Assembly: GCA_963205275.1 (NCBI GenBank)
Contig: CAUJIH010000015.1
Location: 1-64,000, forward strand
Source: Verrucomicrobiota bacterium
Lineage (GTDB): Bacteria; Verrucomicrobiota; Verrucomicrobiia; Verrucomicrobiales; DEV007
DNA length: 64,000 bases
Direction: 5' to 3'
The notes under the pieces are model-generated. The model was not told the origin of the DNA. It ran no database searches and saw only the letters and a program-made list of their open reading frames with translations. Position numbers and translations under genes: made by a program. Positions 35,041 to 44,812 of this stretch are shown piece by piece. How positions within the stretch are numbered: position 1 is the stretch's first letter; every line of letters starts with the position of its first letter.

Positions 35041-36959
35041 TTTCCCAAATACACCCAAGGGCGGCTGCTCAGTTCACGCACATCTTCCCCATGACTCTCT
35101 CGCACCCAGAGTGTGACGGGCTGGAGATTGAAATCGCGCTCGCTGACACCGAAGAGTCGGAGTTCGGCATCGGTGGAGACGAAGGCGGCATCCCCATTTT
35201 TCCACTCGCCATCCGGGCGCAGGATGACTCCGAAGATCTCCGTCGTCCCGCCTCCGCTGGTTTCGACCACTGTGCTGATGCCTCGGGACTTTAGTCCGAG
35301 ACACCAGAGTTTGCCTCCAGTATTCCGGCAGCGCTTCGCTCCTCGTGGGATGTTCAACTGACGACACCAAGCACTTTGCCCAGCGGCCAGAGCAGTCAGA
35401 CTACCTGCGATATCCTCCAGAAAGAGATCCCCACTGCCTACTCCTTCGACAGAAACCCCGCTGGAAGAAGCGACGATGAGTGTCCGTTTGCTCTCGTGTC
35501 GAATCTGTAAGGTTCCACGCCCAGAGCTAGTATGTACGTCGAGTCGCTCGATCACGACGGCGGGAGCATCGGGTAGATCGGGATGCTTACCGTCCACGAA
35601 GTGCCAGACCGGACCTCCGTCAGCCAGCACTCGCCCTTCCAGACCGATGATGCGACTCACCGGGCCGCGAATTTCCACGGGATTGTCGAATCGAAAGATC
35701 GCCCCCCCAGGGAGATAAACGGTTTTTGCCCCGGAATCGATCGCCTGCTGGAGAGCGAAACTGGAATCGGTGACCCCGCTCGGATCGGCTCCGAAGCTGA
35801 GTATGTTTTCCCAGTCCTTTCCCAGATCGCCCCACGAGATTTCGGGGGCCTCCTGAATGGGAAGATGCGGAACTTCCCCCGCCGAGGCGAAAGTCTCGTC
35901 CGGAATCTCGCGAAAGAGTGAGTGCACTTCGCGATGGGAAGTATCCTCGACGATGAACCGATCACCGTCGATGTCTCCTTTATCTCGACCTTGGTCATCA
36001 TTGTCCACCGCCCGTGCGTATCCGCTAATCTCGACATCGTGCAGATAGAGCTGCCTCTGATTATGGATGCCTGGAGCGCCTCTTTCGACCTCCGTTCCGG
36101 AGAGTCGAGATTCGAGCAAGACCGCCGCCCCCCAAGAGTCCTTCTCGTTATAGAAAGCAGGGACGCGGTTCTCGCTGACGAAGGCGCGGGCGACGACGGC
36201 CTGATGATAATTCCACCAGCCGAGCCGCTTTTGCCCTGACAGATGGATGCGCTCGAGGATGGTGGAACTCTCCGGCCACTTGGTCACGATACCGTATTCA
36301 AAGCCTTCCACCGTAAGATCACGCACGAGAAGTGGGCCAGTCTCGTCACCACGGGAAAGGTCAAGGCCGATTCGGGCAGTGCGGGATGGATCCGACAGGG
36401 TCAAGTCGCGGATGCTACCCTGTGCGATGGTATGGAATTGCAGGGCGATGGCTCCCGGATTGCCCTCGCCGATGATGACGCTCAGACCATGGATGGCGTT
36501 GCGAGCGCGTCGCAAGGTGGAGTTCCCTGTCCAGATCACAGCTTTGGGTTTTGCGGAATCGGTAAATCCGGGCGCTGCATCGACCAGTCTCAGGATGGTC
36601 TGCGCGGAACCGGCTCCTTCGAGGATCGTGCCACCTCCGGGGCCAGCGGTCCCGGCTTGCTCCGGCCAGCGGAGCGTGTCGCGGATCTGGTAAGTCCCGC
36701 CCGGAAGATAAATAATGCGATTTTGATCCGGATAGGCGTCGAGGGCCGCTTGAATCGCGGCAGTATCTTCCACGTCATCGTCTGGAATGGCCCCGAACTG
36801 ACGAGCATCAATGAAGCCGCTGTCGGCGGGATAGCGAATCACCGCAGTGACGGGAGTGGCTTCGCCTTCTGCCTTCCCGGATGCCGACAGTTTTCCGATG
36901 GAGGAAAACCAGGCGAGGCTGAGTAGCAAGACAACGGAACGCATCGGCGTGTGATTCAT
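35037..36959 (-). CDS. secreted right-handed beta-helix protein, pectate-lyase superfamily
   Basis: The product of about 640 residues begins with a signal peptide (RSVVLLLSLAWFSSIGKLSA). The mature part carries two pectate-lyase-superfamily domains, each starting with a glycine-rich AFG-type motif. The first has FIDARQFGAIPDDDVEDTAAIQAALD followed by IIYLPGGTYQIRDTLRWP; the second has ILSFGADPSGVTDSSFALQQAIDSG followed by VYLPGGAIFRFDNP (each about 25 residues, near 60 and 385). Tandem domains of this type resemble GH55 beta-glucanases and phage tailspikes. The gene ends in an ATGA overlap with the glycosidase gene and begins 10 bases after the kinase gene, giving a three-gene operon. Confidence 0.78.
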   Translation of the reverse strand: MNHTPMRSVVLLLSLAWFSSIGKLSASGKAEGEATPVTAVIRYPADSGFIDARQFGAIPDDDVEDTAAIQAALDAYPDQNRIIYLPGGTYQIRDTLRWPEQAGTAGPGGGTILEGAGSAQTILRLVDAAPGFTDSAKPKAVIWTGNSTLRRARNAIHGLSVIIGEGNPGAIALQFHTIAQGSIRDLTLSDPSRTARIGLDLSRGDETGPLLVRDLTVEGFEYGIVTKWPESSTILERIHLSGQKRLGWWNYHQAVVARAFVSENRVPAFYNEKDSWGAAVLLESRLSGTEVERGAPGIHNQRQLYLHDVEISGYARAVDNDDQGRDKGDIDGDRFIVEDTSHREVHSLFREIPDETFASAGEVPHLPIQEAPEISWGDLGKDWENILSFGADPSGVTDSSFALQQAIDSGAKTVYLPGGAIFRFDNPVEIRGPVSRIIGLEGRVLADGGPVWHFVDGKHPDLPDAPAVVIERLDVHTSSGRGTLQIRHESKRTLIVASSSGVSVEGVGSGDLFLEDIAGSLTALAAGQSAWCRQLNIPRGAKRCRNTGGKLWCLGLKSRGISTVVETSGGGTTEIFGVILRPDGEWKNGDAAFVSTDAELRLFGVSERDFNLQPVTLWVRESHGEDVRELSSRPWVYLGK

Positions 36960-36969
36960 TCTCCAGCAC

Positions 36970-37953
36970 TCACTCCAACAGCTCGACCAGAGCCGGGATT
37001 CCCCCTTCCTGCCCAGCCAGTGCCAGCAATCTCTCCTTCGCTCTGGGAATGTGAGCGAGGAATTCACGTTTTCCCTTCACTTCGCCCAGAAAGCCGTAGG
37101 CCCCCAGCGCCTGCATGAGCCGCTGGATCGCACACTGCACGAGACGACGGCGATATTTCTCCGTAGATTCCGTGCAGCCAGCCTGCCGCTTGAGTTCAAA
37201 GTAATAGCAGATGAGGTCCTCGGTTTCCTCAGGAGTAAAGGCGCTGTAGGGATCGTACACCAGCGAGGCTAGGTCGTATTCCGGCAGTCCCCAGCGCAGG
37301 CCTTGGTAATCGATCAGCCAAGCATCGCCGTCCAGCAGCATTACATTGGTGCTTTGAAAATCGCGGTGAACCAGAGCGCGAGGAAGCATGGCCAGTTCCT
37401 CACACACAGCCGCTAGAGCAGAATCCGCTTTTAGCTTCTCCGCGACTGCGGCGGAATGAAAGCGTTCGACGTAATGAGTGAGAAAATATCCCTGTTCCCA
37501 CTGGTAAAGAGAGACATCAAAGGGGCGCTCCAACTCAGGCAAGTCATCGGGGGCTTCACTCTCGCGGATCGAATGAAGGGCAAAAACGGATCGCAGGGCA
37601 GCTTCATAGGCTGGACGACGCACACTCGTCCAATCCCGGTCAGCCAGATGCCCCAGATCGATTTCGCCTAGATCCTGCACCCAGAGCATGTTCAGATCCT
37701 CTCGTCGCGCCAAGATCGCCGGAGCGGGAATGTCGTGTCGCAGAAGAAAATCCGTAATGGAGGCAAAGCGGGGATTGTCCGATCGATCCAGTCCCCAATG
37801 CATGGCGATGATACTGCGATCCGAGGAAATTTCTCGTACACGCACGAAAATTCGCCCCGATCCTCCTTTTTCAATCAGAGACAACACAAGTTCTGCCGCA
37901 GCCCACTGCGGAAGAGATTCTCGCGTCCGTTGCTCGATTTCAGCCAATTCCAT
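36970..37953 (-). CDS. amgK: AmgK-like amino-sugar 1-kinase (aminoglycoside phosphotransferase fold)
   Basis: The 327-residue kinase of COG3178 type has the catalytic segment ALVHRDFQSTNVMLL with the Brenner-type HxDxxxxN pattern, followed by LIDYQGLRWGLPEYDLASLVYDPY carrying the metal-binding aspartate. Those phrases are typical of AmgK, which phosphorylates N-acetylmuramate and N-acetylglucosamine at C1 in cell-wall recycling. MurU, its usual partner, is not adjacent here. I took the ATG at 37953; a GTG at 38001 would add 16 residues. It heads the operon with the beta-helix and glycosidase genes, so it may instead phosphorylate a sugar released by them. Confidence 0.7.
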   Translation of the reverse strand: MELAEIEQRTRESLPQWAAAELVLSLIEKGGSGRIFVRVREISSDRSIIAMHWGLDRSDNPRFASITDFLLRHDIPAPAILARREDLNMLWVQDLGEIDLGHLADRDWTSVRRPAYEAALRSVFALHSIRESEAPDDLPELERPFDVSLYQWEQGYFLTHYVERFHSAAVAEKLKADSALAAVCEELAMLPRALVHRDFQSTNVMLLDGDAWLIDYQGLRWGLPEYDLASLVYDPYSAFTPEETEDLICYYFELKRQAGCTESTEKYRRRLVQCAIQRLMQALGAYGFLGEVKGKREFLAHIPRAKERLLALAGQEGGIPALVELLE

Positions 37954-38094
37954 TTCCGTAAAGATGTCCAAGAAACCATGAATCCAGCCGGGGGAAAGCA
38001 CTTTTCCTAGAACCCGTGACGGAAAGGGTGCTCACAACAGGCCAGAAGAATTCCCCATTGCGCGACTGCGTGAGGAACTAAAGTGCTTCGATGA

Positions 38095-38123
38095 TTGCCA
38101 CTAGGGGAAAAATCCGTTACAGT
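38095..38123 (+). promoter_or_regulatory. candidate sigma70 promoter for the MBL-fold gene
   Basis: TTGCCA (38095-38100) and TACAGT (38118-38123) are spaced by 17 bases, 41 bases before the ATG of the MBL-fold hydrolase gene in the divergent gap. The -35 differs from the consensus at one position and the -10 at two. Assigned by eye. Confidence 0.5.
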
Positions 38124-38164
38124 TCCCTCCGGTTTTTCTGTTCTACTCTTTCTGATTCGACATC

Positions 38165-39148
38165 ATGTCAGACTTCGATCCCGGATTGTCCGGTCCACAC
38201 ATCTCGGTCCCACGCAGTAAATCAAAGTTCCTCACGGACGGACATCGAGTCGGAATCCTGCCCCATAAAGGATGGGCCAAGCGCAACTATCGCTACATCA
38301 GCGAAAGCCTGCTGCCCGCGATCATACAGCCCTATGAGAAGCACGAGAGTGACACGTCTCCCATCTTCTCCCGTCTGAACCGAAGACAGGTGGAAATCGT
38401 CTGGGTCGGCCACGCGAGTTTCCTGATTCGCTCATGGAATTTTAATATTCTCATCGATCCCGTCTGGGCGAAGTGGATGGGGCCGGTCAAGCGACACCGC
38501 GCTCCGGGGATCGAACTTCCCCATCTGCCTCCCATCGATCTGGTGCTGATCACCCATGCTCATTTTGACCACTTGTGTCGAGCGACTCTTCGGCGCATCG
38601 TCGATGGCAGTCAGACGGTGATCGTCCCGAAAGGCGTGGGTCGCCTAGTCCGAAACATCAATTTTCGGCGGGTCGTCGAGATGCAGGAGTGGGAGAGCTT
38701 GGACTTCCGCGATGCACAGATCCACTTCACGCCTGCTCACCACTGGGGGGCACGCTACATTCACGATAATCATCGCGGATTCGGCGGATTCGTGATCGAT
38801 TTGCCGGGGCACAGCGTCTTTCATGCGGGCGATTCAGCTTATTTCGAAGGCTTTGCCGAGATCGGTGCCCGCCATCGGATTCAGACGGCTCTGTTGCCCA
38901 TCGGAGCCTACGAAAGCCCAAGCGGTCGTGAGGTTCACATGAATCCCGAAGAAGCACTTCGAGCTTTCCTCGATTTGAAAGCGCAGAACATGATGCCGAT
39001 GCATCATGCCACATTTCCTCTGGGCGGGGAGCAAAGGGAGGAGCCTCTCCAACGACTCCTGCGAGCTTCCAATCATCTGGGACTCCGGAATCGCGTGATC
39101 GCTCCATGTGAAGGCGAACAGATTTTACTTCCTCCGATGAGAGACTAA
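38165..39148 (+). CDS. MBL-fold metallo-hydrolase (NAPE-PLD/UlaG-like)
   Basis: The 327-residue protein has the metallo-beta-lactamase motif HAHFDH at residues 131-136, preceded by VGHASFLIRSWNFNILIDPVW. Later come HFTPAHHWG with the third ligand, FHAGDSAYFEGFAEIG with the bridging aspartate, and PMHHATFPLGG with the final histidine. WVGHASFLI and the PVWAKWMGPVKRHRAPG loop resemble bacterial N-acylphosphatidylethanolamine phospholipase D-like hydrolases, so a phospholipid-related substrate is possible. The cysteine-family gene after it begins six bases downstream, so the two may be co-transcribed. Confidence 0.82.
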   Translation: MSDFDPGLSGPHISVPRSKSKFLTDGHRVGILPHKGWAKRNYRYISESLLPAIIQPYEKHESDTSPIFSRLNRRQVEIVWVGHASFLIRSWNFNILIDPVWAKWMGPVKRHRAPGIELPHLPPIDLVLITHAHFDHLCRATLRRIVDGSQTVIVPKGVGRLVRNINFRRVVEMQEWESLDFRDAQIHFTPAHHWGARYIHDNHRGFGGFVIDLPGHSVFHAGDSAYFEGFAEIGARHRIQTALLPIGAYESPSGREVHMNPEEALRAFLDLKAQNMMPMHHATFPLGGEQREEPLQRLLRASNHLGLRNRVIAPCEGEQILLPPMRD

Positions 39149-39153
39149 ACCGA

Positions 39154-42100
39154 ATGAAAATCAGCAGCATCGGATTTTCCCTTCTTCTGCTCGCATCGGA
39201 GTCGGTGATTTCATCGAAGGGGACAGCCGCCGATCACATTGATTACAATCGTCAAATCCGCCCTCTGATCTCGAATCGCTGCTTGGCCTGTCACGGCCCG
39301 GATGAGGGGGAGCGAAAGGCCGGATTGCGGCTGGATACCTTCGAAGGAGCGACGAAGGATCTGGAGGGAACCCATGCGATCGTGCCGGGAAAGTCAGACC
39401 AGAGCGAGATTCTCACCCGCCTCCTCAGTCAGGATCCCGAAGAAAGGATGCCTCCCCCGAAGAAAGGAAAGCCTCTCGAACCCGAGCAGATCGAACTGAT
39501 CCGTCGCTGGATCGATCAGGGAGGGAAATTCGACCGACACTGGTCCTACATCGCTCCAGTGAAGGCTCCCGTCCCGAGCGTGAAAGATGGGAAGTGGCCG
39601 ATCAATGAGATCGATTCCTTTCTTCTCTCGCGAATCGAGAAGGAGGATCTCCATCCATCCCCCGAAGCGGATCGTCGCACGCTGGCTCGTCGCTTATCTC
39701 TCGATCTCACCGGGCTACCACCGTCATGGGAAGCTGTGCTCGCCTTTGAAAAAGACACTCGTCCGGATGCCTATGAACGCTATGTGGCGCAATTACTGGC
39801 TCAGCCCGCCTTCGGTGAATACTGGGGACAGGCCTGGCTAGATCTCGCGCGATACGCCGACAGTTCTGGCTATCCCAGCGATCAACCACGCGAGATTTGG
39901 GGCTATCGCGACTGGGTGATCTCGGCATTGAACCACAATTTGCCCTTCGATCAGTTCACGATTGATCAAATCGCCGGGGATTTGATCCCGAATCCCAGCC
40001 AAGACCAGGTCATCGCGACCGCCTTTCACCGCAACACGATGACGCAAAACGAGGGTGGAACCAGCGATGAGGAATTCCGCATCGCTGCGGTCATCGACCG
40101 GGTGAATACCTCGATGTCGGTCTGGATGGGCACGACCATGTCCTGTGCTCAGTGCCATACTCACAAAAGCGATCCCCTCACGCAAATCGAGTATTTTTCC
40201 CTCTTCGACATTTTCAATCAGAGCGCCGATGCCGACCGAAAGGACGAAACCCCCGTCCTGTCTTTTTACACGACTGAACAGAAAAAAGAACGCGATCTGC
40301 TCTCGCGGGAGATTTCGGAAATCGAGAAACGGCTCTCCGATCCCAATCCTGCTTGGAAGGACGGTGCTCATGCCTGGGCGGAACGCATGTCGAAAGCTCC
40401 CTCTTGGCAGAGTCCCGCGCCGGATCGCATCGACACGAAATTCGAACCCGGCAAGGCTGTGCCCGATGGCGACGGTTTCTTCAGAATCGATAAATCCGTC
40501 CAGTTCGCGACCTATACCGTCGAACTACCGCTCCCGTCTGGACCGATTTCCGGACTCCGAGTTGAAACCCGACCTGTCGAGGGATTCGGCAATTTCGTCC
40601 TCTCCTCCATCCAGGCAGAGATATTGCCCCCCTCCGGGAAAGCCGACGCGAAACCGCAATCTGTCTCATTTGTCTCCGCAAAAGCCGACTACGAGCAAGC
40701 GGGCTTCCCCGCCGACTCACTTCTAAAATCCGGCAAGGAAAAGACGGGCTGGGCCGTGGCTGGAGCAACGGATCGCCCGCACGAACTGATTCTCGCCTTG
40801 AAGGGTTCACCAAGCGCGACCGAGGGCAGTCGTTTGCGCGTCGTGTTGGAACAGAAATCGACCTATGCCAATCACTTGATCGGCAGTTTTCGACTCTCCG
40901 TCTCCACCTCCAGAGATCTTTCTGACTGGATCGCCCTTCCGCCCTCGATCTCGACAATTTTGAAGAAGCCTTCGGACAAACGCAGCACTGACGAGCAGCA
41001 TTTGATCGTCGATTACTACGTGCGTCATATCGCGCCGGAGACTCGCCCCGACCGCCAATTACTAGCCGCCAAGACAGCTGCGCATGATGCGATCCGCCCT
41101 TCATCCGTTCCCGTGATGAAGGAACTCCCAGCCGCCGAGCGTCGCGAGACACGGGTGCAAATTCGGGGGAATTGGCAGAATCTGGGAGACGTGGCCCACG
41201 CAGGGACGCCTGCCGCCTTTCCACCTCTACCCAAAGGGAGTCACCCTGATCGATTGGGATTTGCACGCTGGCTCGTGAGTCGGGAGAATCCCCTTACCGC
41301 TCGTGTCACGGTCAATCGCTTTTGGGAGTCGCTGTTTGGCGTCGGCATTGTCTCTACCAGCGAGGAATTCGGTTCCCAAGGCGAGCCGCCTTTTCACCCG
41401 GAATTGCTCGACTGGCTGGCAGTCGATTTTATGGAACATGGATGGGATGTGAAAAGGCTACTCACTCAGCTAGTCTCGACGCGGGCTTACCGACAAGTCT
41501 CGCGAGTGTCTCCGGAATTGATGGAGCGCGACCCCGAGAATCGACTGCTGGCACGAGGCCCGCGCTTTCGTCCACAGGGTGAGCTTCTGCGCGATCAGGC
41601 TCTCGATGTCGCTGGGATTCTCAGCCTGAAAATGGGTGGTCCCTCCGTGCGTCCCATGGCTCCGAATCTCGGCCTTTCCACGGCCTTCGGACGCAGCAAT
41701 GACTGGGTGGTGAGTCCGGGAGAGGATAGACACCGTCGCAGCGTCTATACCGAAGTACGTCGAAACAGTCCCTATCCGAGCTTCACCACCTTCGATGCCC
41801 CGAACCGCGAGGTCTGCACCATACGCCGGAACCGCACCAATACTCCTCTCCAAGCCTTCGTCACACTGAACGATCCTGTTTTTGTCGAGTCTAGCCAAGC
41901 CCTTTCGCGTCGAATCGTGGCGAAAGCCGATGCGCCAAATCCGGAAACAAAGATTCGTTTCATCTATCACACCGCACTCTCCCGCGATCCGGACAAGAAG
42001 GAACTCGACACGCTGATCCGCCTGCACGCGGAAGCTCTCTCGGAGTTTCGGCGCGACGCAGCAGCGGCGGAATCCATGGCTACGAATCCACTTGGCCCCG

Positions 42101-42192
42101 CAGATAAAGGCGCAGACTTGGCCGATCTCGCCGCTTGGACGGCTGTTGCCAATGTCGTCATGAATCTGGACGAATTTCTAATGCGACGATAA
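39154..42192 (+). CDS. DUF1549/DUF1553 protein with planctomycete-type cytochrome c domain (PSD1)
   Basis: The 1012-residue secreted protein begins with a signal peptide (about residues 1-26), then a PSD1 cytochrome-like domain with CLACHG at 43-48 and [16 protein letters not shown]. The DUF1549 domain starts at [20 protein letters not shown] and includes [11 protein letters not shown]; a concanavalin-like stretch occupies the middle. The C-terminal DUF1553 domain includes [40 protein letters not shown] and [18 protein letters not shown]. Such genes are hallmark expansions of Planctomycetota and Verrucomicrobiota and almost always precede a DUF1501 gene, as here. They are thought to take part in polysaccharide use, with an oxidative role unproven. 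Confidence 0.93.
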   Translation: MKISSIGFSLLLLASESVISSKGTAADHIDYNRQIRPLISNRCLACHGPDEGERKAGLRLDTFEGATKDLEGTHAIVPGKSDQSEILTRLLSQDPEERMPPPKKGKPLEPEQIELIRRWIDQGGKFDRHWSYIAPVKAPVPSVKDGKWPINEIDSFLLSRIEKEDLHPSPEADRRTLARRLSLDLTGLPPSWEAVLAFEKDTRPDAYERYVAQLLAQPAFGEYWGQAWLDLARYADSSGYPSDQPREIWGYRDWVISALNHNLPFDQFTIDQIAGDLIPNPSQDQVIATAFHRNTMTQNEGGTSDEEFRIAAVIDRVNTSMSVWMGTTMSCAQCHTHKSDPLTQIEYFSLFDIFNQSADADRKDETPVLSFYTTEQKKERDLLSREISEIEKRLSDPNPAWKDGAHAWAERMSKAPSWQSPAPDRIDTKFEPGKAVPDGDGFFRIDKSVQFATYTVELPLPSGPISGLRVETRPVEGFGNFVLSSIQAEILPPSGKADAKPQSVSFVSAKADYEQAGFPADSLLKSGKEKTGWAVAGATDRPHELILALKGSPSATEGSRLRVVLEQKSTYANHLIGSFRLSVSTSRDLSDWIALPPSISTILKKPSDKRSTDEQHLIVDYYVRHIAPETRPDRQLLAAKTAAHDAIRPSSVPVMKELPAAERRETRVQIRGNWQNLGDVAHAGTPAAFPPLPKGSHPDRLGFARWLVSRENPLTARVTVNRFWESLFGVGIVSTSEEFGSQGEPPFHPELLDWLAVDFMEHGWDVKRLLTQLVSTRAYRQVSRVSPELMERDPENRLLARGPRFRPQGELLRDQALDVAGILSLKMGGPSVRPMAPNLGLSTAFGRSNDWVVSPGEDRHRRSVYTEVRRNSPYPSFTTFDAPNREVCTIRRNRTNTPLQAFVTLNDPVFVESSQALSRRIVAKADAPNPETKIRFIYHTALSRDPDKKELDTLIRLHAEALSEFRRDAAAAESMATNPLGPADKGADLADLAAWTAVANVVMNLDEFLMRR

Positions 42193-42215
42193 ACTCGTAT
42201 TTCCACCATATTCCT

Positions 42216-43691
42216 ATGGACAAGCATCCGTCACCCCTGCATCCGAAACGTGAGGCAGCACTGCGCGCCAGCACGCGTCGCCAATTCCTCAGCACGACGG
42301 GGCAACTCAGCCTAGGAGCCATCGCTCTAGAGGCCCTCACCTCCGGTAGTGCTCTGGGAGCCGCAGCTTCCGGCGATCCACTCGCACCGCGTCGTTCCCA
42401 GTACCGGGCAAAGGCGAAGCGCGTGATCTACCTCCACATGTCGGGAGCACCGCCTCATCTCGATCTGTTCGACTACAAACCCGCATTGGTCAAACACAGT
42501 GGCGAAGAGTGTCCACCTTCCGTTCTCGCCGGACGCACCTTCGCCTTCACGACCGGTGTGCCCAAGCTGATGGGAACTCCCCGCAGCTTCGCCCAGTATG
42601 GGAAAGGCGGACTGTGGATGAGCGATGCCGCGCCGAACTTCCACACCATCGCCGATGATATCTGCCTGATTCGCTCGATGAATACCAGTCAGTTCAACCA
42701 TGCTCCGGCGGAACTACTGCTCTTCACGGGATTCGAGCGCCAGGGTCGTCCCTCCATGGGATCGTGGGCCACTTATGGACTGGGCTCGGAGAGCGAGAAT
42801 CTCCCCGGATTCGTCGTCATGATCTCCAGCGGCACACAGCCGAGCGGGGGCCAAAGCTGCTGGGGTAGCGGATTCATCCCCTCTGTCTATCAAGGTGTGC
42901 AATGTCGATCCAAAGGAGATCCCGTGCTCTTTGCCTCCAATCCTCCCGGTATGAGCCGCGATCTGCGACGAAAAACACTTGATGCCCTGCACGAGCTTAA
43001 TTCCGAGCAGCTTTCTGAACTCAATCATCCCGAGACCGCTACCCGTATCGCACAGTATGAGTTGGCCTATCGCATGCAAACCAGCGTACCGGGAGTGATG
43101 GATATTTCTCAGGAACCCCAGCGTGTACTCGAGGACTACGGAGCCGTGCCCGGAGGAGCCAGTTTCGCCAACAACTGTTTGCTGGCTCGTCGCTTGGTGG
43201 AGCAAGGTGTGCGCTTCGTTCAGCTTTTCGACTGGGGCTGGGATTTTCACGGCACTTCGCCCGGTAGCGGCATTACGGACGGTCTCACGGCAAAGATGGC
43301 AGCGACGGACAAACCCGTAGCTGCCTTGATTCGCGATCTGAAACAGCGGGGATTGCTCGATGATACTCTCGTCGTGTGGGGTGGCGAGTTTGGACGGACT
43401 CCCTTCCGTGAGGGCCGAACAGCGGGCAGTCAGGTACTGGGACGCGATCATTATCCGGATTGCTTCTCACTCTGGATGGCCGGCGGGGGTGTGAAGGCAG
43501 GATTCAGCTATGGAGCCACCGATGAGCTCGGCTTCTCCATCTCTGAAAATCCTGTCGATGTTCACGATCTCCAGGCCACGATTCTGCATCTACTGGGCTT
43601 TGATCATGAAAAACTAATTTATCGATTCCAGGGACGCGACTACCGTCTGACCGATATCCACGGACGAGTGATTCACGATGTGCTCATATGA
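42216..43691 (+). CDS. DUF1501 secreted protein
   Basis: The 491-residue protein of the sulfatase-like DUF1501 family has a twin-arginine-type signal near its N-terminus (STRRQFLSTTGQLSLGAIALEAL, with RRQFL as the core). KRVIYLHMSGAPPHLDLFDYKP, NHAPAELLLFTG, PGFVVMISSG and the C-terminal VWGGEFGRTPFREG and GRDHYPDCFSLWMAGGGVKAG are typical. It lies 23 bases after the DUF1549/DUF1553 gene and surely acts with that protein. I took the ATG at 42216; the longer frame overlaps the preceding gene out of frame. Confidence 0.93.
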   Translation: MDKHPSPLHPKREAALRASTRRQFLSTTGQLSLGAIALEALTSGSALGAAASGDPLAPRRSQYRAKAKRVIYLHMSGAPPHLDLFDYKPALVKHSGEECPPSVLAGRTFAFTTGVPKLMGTPRSFAQYGKGGLWMSDAAPNFHTIADDICLIRSMNTSQFNHAPAELLLFTGFERQGRPSMGSWATYGLGSESENLPGFVVMISSGTQPSGGQSCWGSGFIPSVYQGVQCRSKGDPVLFASNPPGMSRDLRRKTLDALHELNSEQLSELNHPETATRIAQYELAYRMQTSVPGVMDISQEPQRVLEDYGAVPGGASFANNCLLARRLVEQGVRFVQLFDWGWDFHGTSPGSGITDGLTAKMAATDKPVAALIRDLKQRGLLDDTLVVWGGEFGRTPFREGRTAGSQVLGRDHYPDCFSLWMAGGGVKAGFSYGATDELGFSISENPVDVHDLQATILHLLGFDHEKLIYRFQGRDYRLTDIHGRVIHDVLI

Positions 43692-43822
43692 AATGTACAA
43701 TGGATTGAGCACCCATGGGAAAGTGACTTGTATTCTCAGAATTATTCCTTAGACTGAGTAAATTAGACTGCTTACGATTAAGCTTTTAGTTCTGACTCTA
43801 CCCCATCAAATCCAGATCACTC

Positions 43823-44575
43823 ATGAAATTCCTCCTCGTACTCATTGCTGTCGCCGGACTCGGATACGCCGTCTATCTCGATAAAATTGTCACCCCAGGA
43901 CTCCAGGCGCAAGTAGCTGATCTGCAGGAGAAAAATACCGATTTGGAGCAGCAGGTCGCCACTCTGCAGAAGGCCGCGACTGCTGCGAGCAAGGCCGCGA
44001 GCAATTCCAGTGCCGCTACCCCGGCGGCTCAACCCGCAGTGCAGATCACGCCACCAGTTCAACCGACTGCACCGACGGCACCCACTGCACCGACCGCACC
44101 TGCTCCGATAGCCGCCGCACCAGCCCCGGCTCAGACGAGTCCGATGCCTGCCGCTGCTGAGACGGCAACTCCAGCAACCGATCCGGCGAGCAAGAAGGCG
44201 GCCTTAGAATTGCAGCTCCAAGAATTGAACACTCAATACGATCTTCAAATGTCTGAATTCCGAACAAGAAAGCAGAGGCTCGGCTCCGAAATTGCCGATA
44301 TGCAGTGGAAGAGAGATTCAGCGGTCAATGCGATGAACGATCAGATCTCGGCTTTGGAGAACAATAGAGGCTCAGGCTTGCGCATGAGCAAGGCAGACAT
44401 TCCGCGACGAGTCGCTGCTCTGAAAGAGGATGCAGGGAAGCAGGTAGGTGCCATGGAAATTGAGATTAAAAAGAAGACGGATGAACTCTCGACACTCGAG
44501 TCTGATCGTATCCGCTACGAGGGTGATACCCAGACGAAGCTCAACGCTTTGAGAGCACAGATGCGTGCACTGTGA
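43823..44575 (+). CDS. membrane-anchored coiled-coil protein with Pro/Ala linker
   Basis: The 250-residue protein starts with one hydrophobic helix (MKFLLVLIAVAGLGYAVYL) that can be a signal anchor. A short coiled coil (QAQVADLQEKNTDLEQQV) follows, then a P/T/A-rich linker with tandem PTA triplets (residues about 65-115) and a second coiled-coil region from about 125 to the end. Only heptad-like charge patterns are seen and no enzyme motif. It probably spans the periplasm as a tether or scaffold. No relation to a named family is claimed. Confidence 0.65.
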   Translation: MKFLLVLIAVAGLGYAVYLDKIVTPGLQAQVADLQEKNTDLEQQVATLQKAATAASKAASNSSAATPAAQPAVQITPPVQPTAPTAPTAPTAPAPIAAAPAPAQTSPMPAAAETATPATDPASKKAALELQLQELNTQYDLQMSEFRTRKQRLGSEIADMQWKRDSAVNAMNDQISALENNRGSGLRMSKADIPRRVAALKEDAGKQVGAMEIEIKKKTDELSTLESDRIRYEGDTQTKLNALRAQMRAL

Positions 44576-44635
44576 GTGTAGAAGCGAGAAAAGAAGCCCG
44601 ATTCTGGAGCCTCGGCGCTTCCTCTCATCGGCAAT

Positions 44636-44664
44636 CGGAGAGGCTACGCTCTCCGTTTGTTTTC
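44636..44664 (+). terminator. rho-independent terminator after the coiled-coil gene
   Basis: CGGAGAG and CTCTCCG form a perfect 7-base-pair stem with a 6-base loop, followed by TTTGTTTT. It lies about 60 bases after the coiled-coil gene stop on the same strand. Confidence 0.75.
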
Positions 44665-44677
44665 ACGAATCGATTGA

Positions 44678-44702
44678 GGGGCATTCGCACAAGGAATGCC
44701 CC
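44678..44702. other. perfect 9-base-pair hairpin, second stem after the terminator
   Basis: GGGGCATTC (44678-44686) and GAATGCCCC (44694-44702) form a perfect stem with a 7-base loop. No T-run follows on either strand. It may be a back-up terminator, an mRNA-end stabiliser, or a protein-binding site upstream of the next gene. Confidence 0.55.
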
Positions 44703-44766
44703 TGACTCCGTGAACCGTTCCTTGCCAAAAGACGGGAATCCGGTTCAAAATGACGTAAGACACAGA

Positions 44767-44796
44767 TTGACGATTTCCTTCGGCGTGGCTAAGTAT
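44767..44796 (+). promoter_or_regulatory. candidate promoter for the KKNPFAELF-repeat protein
   Basis: TTGACG (44767-44772) is followed after 17 bases by TAAGTA (44790-44795), or after 18 by AAGTAT. The predicted start would leave a leader of only about ten bases before the ATG at 44813. Assigned by eye. Confidence 0.4.
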
Positions 44797-44812
44797 CCTC
44801 TCTGTTCTAACC

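Noticed and set aside
44678-44702. Second hairpin taken as a rho-independent terminator
   Set aside because: No T-run follows on either strand, so it was listed only as a hairpin.
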